A stretch of 64,000 nucleotides of DNA, taken from contig JAIKWA010000050.1 of the NCBI GenBank assembly GCA_024685135.1, positions 20,718 to 84,717 of the forward strand, in the 5' to 3' direction. The notes beneath the pieces are model-generated. The model did not search any database and was not told the DNA's origin. It saw nothing but the letters and a program-made list of their open reading frames with translations. The stretch is from Saccharofermentans sp. Lineage in GTDB: Bacteria; Bacillota; Clostridia; Saccharofermentanales; Saccharofermentanaceae. The position numbers and the translations under genes are program-made. Below, in pieces: positions 19,111 through 27,536 of this stretch (positions are counted from its first letter, which is position 1; every line of letters begins with the position of its first letter).

Positions 19111-20367
19111 TCAGAAATCCCAGGAATTAACATACCTGTACTGTTCTTCTGTAAGTTTATCTATCGTTATGTCTTTGGTAGCAAGAAGGATCTGAGCTAC
19201 CCTGTCATCTATAACTTCGGGAGTCTGGTATACATCGATGGGGAGCTTGGTCTCCTGCTCTGCGATATATCTTGCAGACTGTGCCTGAAGTGCAAAGGAC
19301 ATATCCATGATCTCGACCGGATGTCCGTCACCCGAGGCGAGATTTACGAGTCTTCCCTCTGCGATTATGCAGATGGTATTGCCGTTATTGAGCTTGTATC
19401 CGATTATATTATGTCTGAGTTCAGAAGCTTCGGTTGCGATATCCTTAAGCTGAGCTACATTTACTTCGCAATCGAAATGTCCTGCGTTGCAGCAGATCGC
19501 TCCGTCCTTCATGAGGTTGAAGTGTCTTCCTACTATTACATCCTTGCAGCCTGTAACGGTTACAAACACATCGCCTAAGGGAGCGGCTTCATCCATCGTC
19601 ATTACGCTGTAGCCCTCCATAAGAGCTTCGCAAGCCTTAACGGGATCGATCTCAGTTACGATTACCTTCGCGCCTAAGCCCTTGGCTCTTAAGGCAACAC
19701 CTCTGCCGCACATACCGAAACCTGCAACGACAACGGTCTTGCCTGCAACCACGAGGTTTGTAGTAGCCATTATAGCTGTCCATACGGATTGACCGGTACC
19801 GAATCTGTTATCGAAAAGATGCTTGCATCTGGCATCGTTAACCGCTATTACGGGATACGCGAGCTGACCCTGCTTCTTGAGGATCTCGAGTCTGTGGACA
19901 CCTGTTGTGGTCTCTTCGCAACCGCCCTTGATATTGGGGACAAGCTCCTTCATGTCAGAATGCAACAGCATTGCAAAATCTCCGCCGTCATCTATTACGA
20001 TATCAGGACCAATGGAAAGAGCCATCTTGAGATGCCTTATGTAATTCTCTTCATCGTCGCCGTGGATGGTATAGACATGCATACCTGTTGAAGCCAATGC
20101 AGCTGCTACATCGTCTTGTGTGGACAAGGGGTTGCAGCCCGTGAGGGCAACCTCTGCGCCGCCTCTTGCGAGAGCCCTTGCAAGGCATGCGGTCTTTGCT
20201 TCAACATGAACGGAAACCGCGATCTTAAGACCCTTGAAGGTCTGCTGCTCGATCAGTTCCTTCTCGATAGCACGAAGGACCGGCATATTCCTGTATGCCC
20301 ACTCGATCTTCTCAAAGCCGTAAGGCGCAAGGTTTATGTCTTTAATGTCGTAGCTTGGAATGTCCAT
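19111..20367 (-). CDS. ahcY: Adenosylhomocysteinase
   Basis: GCNPLSTQDDVAAAL, DDGGDF, NNRFGTGQS-like (DNRFGTGQSVWTAI), VAGFGMCGRGVALRAKGLGA. Confidence 0.92.
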   Translation of the reverse strand: MDIPSYDIKDINLAPYGFEKIEWAYRNMPVLRAIEKELIEQQTFKGLKIAVSVHVEAKTACLARALARGGAEVALTGCNPLSTQDDVAAALASTGMHVYTIHGDDEENYIRHLKMALSIGPDIVIDDGGDFAMLLHSDMKELVPNIKGGCEETTTGVHRLEILKKQGQLAYPVIAVNDARCKHLFDNRFGTGQSVWTAIMATTNLVVAGKTVVVAGFGMCGRGVALRAKGLGAKVIVTEIDPVKACEALMEGYSVMTMDEAAPLGDVFVTVTGCKDVIVGRHFNLMKDGAICCNAGHFDCEVNVAQLKDIATEASELRHNIIGYKLNNGNTICIIAEGRLVNLASGDGHPVEIMDMSFALQAQSARYIAEQETKLPIDVYQTPEVIDDRVAQILLATKDITIDKLTEEQYRYVNSWDF

Positions 20368-20368
20368 C

Positions 20369-21226
20369 TCATTCTCCTTTGTCAGTTGTAATGCGGCTTA
20401 TGAATTCTTTTGCAAGGTCGCAGCTCTCTGATGAAGCCTTGCCGGCATTTATAAGCACCTCTTCTTCGGTGAGCTTATTGCCGGACAGGCCTGCTGCCAT
20501 ATTGGTTACACAGGAAAAGCAGACGACCTTCATGCCCATATGGGATGCGGCTATCGCTTCGGGGACCGTAGACATGCCTACGCAGCTTGCACCAAGAAGC
20601 TTAAGCGCTCTGATCTCTGCAGGGGTCTCATACTGAGGACCTTTGCTGTATGCATAGATGCCTCTTCTCAAAGGGATATTAAGATCCCTCGCACAATCCG
20701 TAAGGATGTCTAAGTATTCCTTGTCGTATACAAAGCACTGATCCGGGAATCTCGTGCCGAACTCATCTATGTTGGGCCCTCTCAAAACGGACTCGCAGCC
20801 GAAGGACAAGTGATCTTCGATAGCTACAAAATAAGGCGGCTCGGTCTTGTCGTCTATTCCGCCTGCAGCGTTTGTAAGAAGGATGGTCTTGACTCCGAGT
20901 CTGCCCATAACGCGGACATAGAAGGTTACTTCCTCCATCTCATATCCTTCGTAGTAGTGGAACCTGCCCTTCATCATAAAGACCTTTGAGCCCGAGAGAG
21001 TGCCTGCTATGAGGAGGCCTTCGTGACCGGGCGCCGTTGATACGGGGAAATTAGGAATATCCTTATAAGATATTGCCTTAAATCTCTCGCAGAAATCTGC
21101 CAAAGGGCCAAGGCCTGAACCTAAGACTACGAGGACTTCGGGAATACCGAACTCCCCGAGCTGCGCTCTGATATAGTCAGCAGCTTCGTCTACGCGTCTT
21201 AAATAGTCCTTCCTGTCCTTGATCAT
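20369..21226 (-). CDS. punA: Purine-nucleoside phosphorylase
   Basis: VVLGSGLGPLAD, GRFHYYEGYEMEEVTFYVRVM, LTNAAGGI, GPQYETPAEIRALKLLGASCVGMSTVPEAI. Confidence 0.93.
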   Translation of the reverse strand: MIKDRKDYLRRVDEAADYIRAQLGEFGIPEVLVVLGSGLGPLADFCERFKAISYKDIPNFPVSTAPGHEGLLIAGTLSGSKVFMMKGRFHYYEGYEMEEVTFYVRVMGRLGVKTILLTNAAGGIDDKTEPPYFVAIEDHLSFGCESVLRGPNIDEFGTRFPDQCFVYDKEYLDILTDCARDLNIPLRRGIYAYSKGPQYETPAEIRALKLLGASCVGMSTVPEAIAASHMGMKVVCFSCVTNMAAGLSGNKLTEEEVLINAGKASSESCDLAKEFISRITTDKGE

Positions 21227-24033
21227 TATTTCTTACCACAGCAATCTTTGTACTTCTTGCCTGATCCGCAAGGGCAAGGATCGTTCCTTCCGACCTTGCT
21301 TGAATCTCTCTTTGCAGGTTCAGCGGGGCCCTGGTTGGAAGCAGTACCTTCAATGGGCTTGCTTGCAGCCTGAGCGGTAACGGGAGCAGATGCTCTGCCC
21401 TCACTTGTTACTCTTGCAGTCTGCTTTGCTTCTACCTTGTTGTCCTCGGAGAATGTAGCTCTCATGATGAACTTAACTGCATCATTCTGAATATTCTCGT
21501 TCATCTCTTCGAACATTGCAGAGCCTTCAAGCTTATACTCAACAACAGGATCGTGCTGACCTATAGATCTCATCCTGATGGACTGAGAGAGCTGATCCAA
21601 AGCATCGATGTGATCCATCCACTTGAGGTCTACAGTACGCAGAAGGATCTGTCTTTCTGCCTCACGGAATACCGTTGTGGAGATAGCCTGTTCCTTCTCT
21701 TCAAGTGCCTTCCTGGACTCTTCGGAGATCATGGAAACGAGCTCGTCAACATTGGATGTAAGCTCCTTTGTATCGTCCTTAACGAGAGCAACAGTCGGGA
21801 TATTGCCGAAGATATCTTCTAACTGAAGGCCTAATGCAATGCGCTCAGATGAAGTGATCTTGCCGTCTAATGCGAAGTTATTCACGATCCTCTCAGCAAC
21901 TGCATCGAGCATTCCGAGGAATATGTCGTGGCAATCCTCACCGTCGATGATACGCTTTCTCTGCTCGTATGTGATAGTTCTCTGGATATTGTTGACATCG
22001 TCGTATTCGAGGACATTCTTTCTCTGTGAGAAGTGCAAAGCCTCAAGCTTCTTCTGTGAGCTGTCGATGAGTTTGGAGAGATAACCTACCTGGATCTCCA
22101 TATCGTCTGCCATACCCATGGAATCTGCTATCTGAGTAACTCTATCACCACCGAAGATCCTCAAGAGGTCATCTTCGAGAGAGAGGTAGAACTTGGATCT
22201 TCCGGGGTCACCCTGACGTCCTGCACGACCCTTGAGCTGGTTATCGATACGTCTTGATTCGTGACGCTCGGTACCGACGATGAACAGGCCTCCAAGTTCT
22301 CTTACTTCAGCAGCTTCAGGTGCGAGCTGCTCCTTGAACTTGCCCTCGAGCTCGGCAAACTTGGATCTTGCTTCGAGTACGAGCTCGTCAGTTGTCTCGT
22401 TATGTGCAGTTGATGCAGCGATGAGCTCTTCTGTATAACCCATCTTACGCATCTCCTGATGTGCGAGGAACTCTGCGTTACCGCCTAAGATGATATCCGT
22501 ACCACGTCCTGCCATGTTGGTCGCGATGGTTACTGCTCCCTTACGGCCTGCCTGTGCTACGATCTCAGCCTCTCGCATATGGTTCTTAGCGTTGAGCACA
22601 TTGTGCTTGATACCGTACTTGGAGAAGATCCTCGATAAGAGCTCTGACTTGTCGACATTAACAGTACCTACGAGTACAGGCTGTCCTCTGTCGTGAGCTT
22701 CCTTAACTGCACGAAGGAGTGCGGAGTACTTACCGTTCTCTGTCTTGAATACCGCATCGTATTCATCGATCCTTGCTACAGGCTTATTTGTAGGGATCTG
22801 GATAACGTCCAGGTTATAGATCTGACGGAACTCTGCTTCCTCCGTATAAGCTGTACCGGTCATGCCCGAGAGCTTTGTGTACATACGGAAGTAGTTCTGG
22901 AATGTGATGGTTGCAAGAGTCTTGTTCTCGCTTGCGACCTTAACGCCTTCCTTAGCTTCGATAGCCTGATGCAGACCGTCTGAATATCTTCTGCCCGGCA
23001 TAAGACGTCCGGTAAAGTCGTCTACGATGATTACTTCGCCGTCCTGAACGATATACTGCTGATCCTTCTTGAAGTTACCGTTAGCCTTGAGGGCATTACC
23101 GATATAGTGCTGAAGGTCGAAGTTATCGGGATCGGAGAGGTTATCTACGCCGAAGTACTTCTCTGCCTTGGCAATACCGTTTGCAGTGAGGACTGAAGTC
23201 TTAGCCTTCTCGTCCGTTACATAGTCTGCATCGCCGACGATATCGTCCATATCAACCTTGTCGTCTGTCTCGACAACAATGTACTGCTTGAGTGTCTTAA
23301 CGAATGAATCTGCTCTGTTGTAGAGCTCAGAGGACTCTGTTCCTCTGCCGGAAATGATGAGAGGTGTTCTTGCCTCATCGATGAGGATGGAGTCGACCTC
23401 GTCGACGATAGCGTAATTGAGTTCTCTCTGTACAAGGCTCTCCTTGCGGATTACCATGTTGTCTCTAAGATAGTCGAAGCCGAACTCGTTGTTTGTACCG
23501 TAAACGATATCGCTTGCATACATCTTCTGACGGTCCTTGGCACTGACCTCGTGGATAATGAGACCGACGCTGAGTCCAAGATAGCGGTAAACCTTACCCA
23601 TCCACTCGGAGTCACGCTTTGCGAGGTAATCGTTTACCGTGATTACGTGAACGCCCTTACCTGTAAGTGCATTCAGGTAGACCGGCATGGTAGCTACCAA
23701 TGTCTTACCTTCACCCGTCTTCATCTCGGCGATTCTTCCCTGATGGAGGATGATGCCGCCGATGACCTGGACTCTGTAAGGCTTCATGCCGAGAACTCTC
23801 CAGGAAGCTTCTCTTATCGTTGCAAAAGCTTCGGGAAGGAGCATATCAAGGGTCTCACCTGCCTGATATCTGTCCTTGAACTCCTGAGTCTTTGCAATAA
23901 GCTCAGAATCCGACAGCTTTGAATACTCTTCTTCGTAGCTGAAGACCTTGTCTACGAGAGGCTTGATCCTCTTAAGCTCTCTGTCGCTGTGTGTACCGAA
24001 AATGCTGGTAACCAAATTCATTCTTAAATTCAC
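21226..24033 (-). CDS. secA: Preprotein translocase ATPase SecA
   Basis: AEMKTGEGKTLVATMPVYLNAL, VDEVDSILIDEARTPLIISG, C-terminal SEC-C zinc motif [16 protein letters not shown]. Confidence 0.98.
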   Translation of the reverse strand: MNLRMNLVTSIFGTHSDRELKRIKPLVDKVFSYEEEYSKLSDSELIAKTQEFKDRYQAGETLDMLLPEAFATIREASWRVLGMKPYRVQVIGGIILHQGRIAEMKTGEGKTLVATMPVYLNALTGKGVHVITVNDYLAKRDSEWMGKVYRYLGLSVGLIIHEVSAKDRQKMYASDIVYGTNNEFGFDYLRDNMVIRKESLVQRELNYAIVDEVDSILIDEARTPLIISGRGTESSELYNRADSFVKTLKQYIVVETDDKVDMDDIVGDADYVTDEKAKTSVLTANGIAKAEKYFGVDNLSDPDNFDLQHYIGNALKANGNFKKDQQYIVQDGEVIIVDDFTGRLMPGRRYSDGLHQAIEAKEGVKVASENKTLATITFQNYFRMYTKLSGMTGTAYTEEAEFRQIYNLDVIQIPTNKPVARIDEYDAVFKTENGKYSALLRAVKEAHDRGQPVLVGTVNVDKSELLSRIFSKYGIKHNVLNAKNHMREAEIVAQAGRKGAVTIATNMAGRGTDIILGGNAEFLAHQEMRKMGYTEELIAASTAHNETTDELVLEARSKFAELEGKFKEQLAPEAAEVRELGGLFIVGTERHESRRIDNQLKGRAGRQGDPGRSKFYLSLEDDLLRIFGGDRVTQIADSMGMADDMEIQVGYLSKLIDSSQKKLEALHFSQRKNVLEYDDVNNIQRTITYEQRKRIIDGEDCHDIFLGMLDAVAERIVNNFALDGKITSSERIALGLQLEDIFGNIPTVALVKDDTKELTSNVDELVSMISEESRKALEEKEQAISTTVFREAERQILLRTVDLKWMDHIDALDQLSQSIRMRSIGQHDPVVEYKLEGSAMFEEMNENIQNDAVKFIMRATFSEDNKVEAKQTARVTSEGRASAPVTAQAASKPIEGTASNQGPAEPAKRDSSKVGRNDPCPCGSGKKYKDCCGKK

Positions 24034-24452
24034 TCCTCAATCTTCTTTTTATTCTTGGCGGCAAGGCGCTTCAATGCCGTACGGTATCCCCCGTCGGGAT
24101 TTACATAACACGCCTTTACTCGCGAAATTGTCGTTGAACTGACCTTAGTGGTCCCTATCGTCTTGCCCTTTACCCTGCCGTTCTTCCTTCCGGAAGAAGA
24201 AACTGCTTCGGTGGATGACTCCTCCTTGGGCGCAAGCTCTCTTATGATCTCTTCGTAGCTCTTGCCCTGCTCGATCCTTCTTACTATCTGCCATCTGTGC
24301 AGGAAGGAATGCAGTTCGTTTATCGAGCAAAGATCCGTAAAAAACCTGTTCATCTCTTCAGGAGATTCCATCGTAAGGATCGCCTGATAGAGATCTTCAA
24401 GTTCTATAAGCTCATCTTCTGAGAATGTAGGTGCCTCAAACTTATCACTCAT
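24030..24452 (-). CDS. YerC/YecD-type TrpR-related regulator with an insertion in the HTH region
   Basis: LYQAILTMESPEEMNRFFTDLCSINELHSFLHRWQIVRRIEQGKSYEEI...SSTTISRVKACYVNPDGGYRTAL; overlaps secA start by 4 nt. Confidence 0.8.
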   Translation of the reverse strand: MSDKFEAPTFSEDELIELEDLYQAILTMESPEEMNRFFTDLCSINELHSFLHRWQIVRRIEQGKSYEEIIRELAPKEESSTEAVSSSGRKNGRVKGKTIGTTKVSSTTISRVKACYVNPDGGYRTALKRLAAKNKKKIEE

Positions 24453-24464
24453 CTGTCAATATCC

Positions 24465-24698
24465 TCAAACAGAATCACTGACAAAGTTAAAGAACATATC
24501 CAGCAGACCGCCGTACCTGATCATTATCACCAGTAAAGCGATCAACAATACTACAAGTACGATCGTAAGGCATCTGCTGATCATGAGATTCCTCTTGGCA
24601 AGACGCAATGTATCGCCGATAGACAGATTGGATGTCTTGTCGGTAGTTATTGTTGAATTGGCAAGTTCAGGACGTCTGACCTGGTCGCTTTTCTTCAT
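24465..24698 (-). CDS. Small single-pass membrane protein, unknown function
   Basis: 77 aa with one hydrophobic helix CLTIVLVVLLIALLVIMI; RBS GGAGGAAC upstream. Confidence 0.65.
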   Translation of the reverse strand: MKKSDQVRRPELANSTITTDKTSNLSIGDTLRLAKRNLMISRCLTIVLVVLLIALLVIMIRYGGLLDMFFNFVSDSV

Positions 24699-24721
24699 AT
24701 AAGTTCCTCCGAATATTCTTT

Positions 24722-24746
24722 GAATATACGTTCACGGAGTATATTC
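24722..24746. promoter_or_regulatory. Inverted repeat GAATATAC-N9-GTATATTC overlapping the promoter/5'UTR of the small membrane protein gene
   Basis: Perfect 8-bp arms read directly. Confidence 0.5.
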
Positions 24747-24774
24747 TAACACAATAAGCGGGAAACTTATAATA

Positions 24775-25764
24775 TTAATTATATTTATTAGAATTGCCGT
24801 AGGTCTCAACTCTCATATCGACCCCACGGCTTGCAGCATAAAGCATTGAACTTTCCAATACAGATCTGCCGTATTCGGATGAATTATCCGGGATTACGAC
24901 CACCAGAGTCCTGCCCGTTATGGCCCCTATATGGTAATCTGACCCTTCAACCGAGTAATCGCCGCCTGTAAACGAAGCGAGCTTATCTATATGCTCGGTT
25001 ATCGTCTCACTGATATTCTCCCCGCTCTGATAAGTGGGTGCCGTCAGATCCATACTGACGAGGGACGTCGCCTGTCCCATCGTATAGTCGTCTATCGTGG
25101 GAAACTTCTTAGGAAGATTACATCCGTAGATCTCCCTGAAGTCTTCTCCCCTCGAGAAATTATCTTCGCTCCATATATCGTCTCCGGAAGACGAAGCACC
25201 TTCCGCAGCATTAAGAAATGTACTGAAATCACCATAGACCGGGATTATGTTATAGCAGCTCCTGTCTATCCTTCCTGCAAGAGTGACAACGGAATAATCA
25301 CAGGTTACTTCCAATACATTGTGTCCTTCGCTCAATCGCATAGTTACATCTATATCGTCCGGGCACATAAACTCAGAGCCCGAATTGCGCTCTATGAAGC
25401 ATTCCCTGATATTGCGCGCCATTGTACCTGCAAAGACAGCTTCAGTAAGATAATCCTCAAAGGCAAAATCAGATGCTATGTCCACGCCTGTAGCGATCTT
25501 AGCGACCGTGCTCACAACGCTCATGGCCTTGGTATCGCCTATGCCCAGATCCGGGAAGGCGTTAACCACCGTAGATATGTAGTCCGAAGCCGTGGTAGAC
25601 AGAGGACATATCAATGAAGCCTCCTCACAAGCCTGCGCCAACGAGCGCTTCATCTGTATATCTGTCTTATAGAAACTGATAACGCTTATTATGCCCGCTA
25701 TAAACGTGATCGTGACGGTAAAAGATATCGCCGCTTCAAGTGTTATAGAGCCCTTCTTATCCAT
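24775..25764 (-). CDS. TadE-like pseudopilin/secreted membrane-anchored protein
   Basis: N-terminus MDKKGSITLEAAISFTVTITFIAGIISVISFYKT: class III signal-like segment followed by TM. Confidence 0.7.
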   Translation of the reverse strand: MDKKGSITLEAAISFTVTITFIAGIISVISFYKTDIQMKRSLAQACEEASLICPLSTTASDYISTVVNAFPDLGIGDTKAMSVVSTVAKIATGVDIASDFAFEDYLTEAVFAGTMARNIRECFIERNSGSEFMCPDDIDVTMRLSEGHNVLEVTCDYSVVTLAGRIDRSCYNIIPVYGDFSTFLNAAEGASSSGDDIWSEDNFSRGEDFREIYGCNLPKKFPTIDDYTMGQATSLVSMDLTAPTYQSGENISETITEHIDKLASFTGGDYSVEGSDYHIGAITGRTLVVVIPDNSSEYGRSVLESSMLYAASRGVDMRVETYGNSNKYN

Positions 25765-25773
25765 AGCATTCTC

Positions 25774-27117
25774 CTATCTGTACAAAGCGTAGCTCTTATC
25801 TATACGGACAGATCCCGCTTCGCACGCACAGCCCGTATACAAAGTGCCGTAATCTCTGGTAAGCACATCCCTCATCCGGCTAAGGAGATAGTCGTCAGGC
25901 ACGAACATCATGAAGGCATTAACAAAATCCCTGTAGCATATGACGCCAACTTCAGTGCCCGATACTTCGAACAGAGTAATGGAGCCTCCGCCTAACACAT
26001 CAACAACGCCAATAACGCTCTGCACCGCAGATATGATCACTATCAGGACAGTAGTTATTATCTCGGGATCTATAACTGCCATACCGCCCGTCGCAGCGGC
26101 AATGACCGTGGAAAGCGCGATCGATATCGCATCAAGGACCGGCTTCAATGTCTCATCGGCAAAATTATCTATAACGTTCTTTATGAGCAGCACTCCGAAT
26201 ATAGCCATTGAGCAGAAGGCCGCGCCAAGTCTGCCGTCCATACCGCAAAGGATGTACTCGGCATCGAGATAGTTCTCCTCGTGTATATCGGTAAAGGACG
26301 TGCCGTTTATCGTGCAATCAGAATCATTGGGCACAATGCAATCGAAATTGCGCGATGCATAGTGAGCTATAGCAGGATGTATCGCGACCGTCATTACCGC
26401 ATCGGTCACTCCCGACTGAAGATCCAAGATGGTATCAAGTCCCGATACAACAGAGGACAGATCGGATACTCTCATATCGAGCCCTAAGTCTTCAAGATCG
26501 TTATCGGCAGATCTCACATCTGATACTATCCCGCCCAGACCTCTTGTCTGTGACCTTGCTTCCTCCCCGTCAAATTCAGGATCTTCGGATAAAGCATCCT
26601 CTATTAGAGAAGATACCGTGGATGCTCCGCTTAAGATATCTTCGATATAGCCTGCTGCAGGACTCGAAGTGATGCCCTTAATGGTATCTATTACCCCTGC
26701 AGTATCTGCCTGCTCGATGAGCCCTCCTATCTGCTCTGCAAGAAATTGCATATATATCCCGGACGCTCTGTACTGGTAGTAGACCGTTATCGCATCCTTA
26801 AGATCCTGCCCGGAGAGCTCCTTGGCGGGTAATACTACTACCGTCTCATCCAACTCGTATCCCTGCCTCGTTAAGGCGGCATCGAAGATATCCGTATTGA
26901 CTCCGTTTTGAGTAAAAGCATATATGCCATATACATCCAGAAGCTGCCTGTTATATTCGGCTAAGATGCACTCTACCTGAGCTCTTGCAGCTTCATTGAG
27001 AGTAAGAGTGTAATCAAGTTCCCAGACAAACACCAGGAAGGTGCATTCAACAAGGACCAGAGCAGACAGGATAAAGGCAATGAATATAGATATGGCTCCC
27101 CTCTTATTGCGTCTCAT
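25774..27117 (-). CDS. DUF5702-like pseudopilin-type protein (start corrected to MRRNKRGAIS)
   Basis: MRRNKRGAISIFIAFILSALVLVECTFLVFVWELDYTLTLNEAARAQVECILAEYNRQLLDVYGIYAF; RBS GAGGAGTG. Confidence 0.7.
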   Translation of the reverse strand: MRRNKRGAISIFIAFILSALVLVECTFLVFVWELDYTLTLNEAARAQVECILAEYNRQLLDVYGIYAFTQNGVNTDIFDAALTRQGYELDETVVVLPAKELSGQDLKDAITVYYQYRASGIYMQFLAEQIGGLIEQADTAGVIDTIKGITSSPAAGYIEDILSGASTVSSLIEDALSEDPEFDGEEARSQTRGLGGIVSDVRSADNDLEDLGLDMRVSDLSSVVSGLDTILDLQSGVTDAVMTVAIHPAIAHYASRNFDCIVPNDSDCTINGTSFTDIHEENYLDAEYILCGMDGRLGAAFCSMAIFGVLLIKNVIDNFADETLKPVLDAISIALSTVIAAATGGMAVIDPEIITTVLIVIISAVQSVIGVVDVLGGGSITLFEVSGTEVGVICYRDFVNAFMMFVPDDYLLSRMRDVLTRDYGTLYTGCACEAGSVRIDKSYALYR

Positions 27118-27118
27118 A

Positions 27119-27400
27119 TCACTCCTCCGTATCAGCGAATATCCCGTATACCAGACGGTAGTTATCGGATATCCCGGTAAGATATGTATTGAGCTTCTCT
27201 GCAGATGTGTTATAGACATTGATCCCGTCCATTACAGAGCTGTCCATAAGACCGTCGTCATCTAAGTAGTAACGGGTCTCATTAGCGCCGTCTATCGCTT
27301 CTTCAAATGTATCTATGGCCAAAGTCTCAGGCCCCGTTATAAGGAATGTCAGGAATACGAGTATTACGCTCATGGAAATAGCTGCTTCAAGTGTTGACAT
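27119..27400 (-). CDS. Short TadE-like pseudopilin (start corrected to MSTLEAAIS)
   Basis: MSTLEAAISMSVILVFLTFLI N-terminus; RBS GGAGGGG upstream of ATG at 27400. Confidence 0.6.
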   Translation of the reverse strand: MSTLEAAISMSVILVFLTFLITGPETLAIDTFEEAIDGANETRYYLDDDGLMDSSVMDGINVYNTSAEKLNTYLTGISDNYRLVYGIFADTEE

Positions 27401-27460
27401 TATCTGCCCCTCCTTCACCTTTTCTTACATAGATGATACAGAGATTTAAGGGCTGAAACT

Positions 27461-27490
27461 GCGACAAAAACCGACAAAAACCAACAAAAC
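27461..27490. repeat. Three tandem 10-bp units GCGACAAAAA CCGACAAAAA CCAACAAAAC (phased A-tracts)
   Basis: Read directly; A4-A5 tracts spaced by 10 bp. Confidence 0.85.
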
Positions 27491-27509
27491 AGCGCCCCGA
27501 AGGGCGCTG
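27485..27509 (-). terminator. Intrinsic terminator downstream of pheT
   Basis: CAGCGCCC-TTCG-GGGCGCTG followed by TTTTG on the minus strand. Confidence 0.85.
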
Positions 27510-27536
27510 CTTAAAATTACATTTTGTTTTTGTCTG

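Noticed and set aside
20367-20369. SAH riboswitch in front of ahcY
   Set aside because: The preceding gene ends 2 nt from the ahcY start; no room for a riboswitch
24991-25617. 208-aa + strand ORF
   Set aside because: Antisense to the TadE-like gene, no motif support
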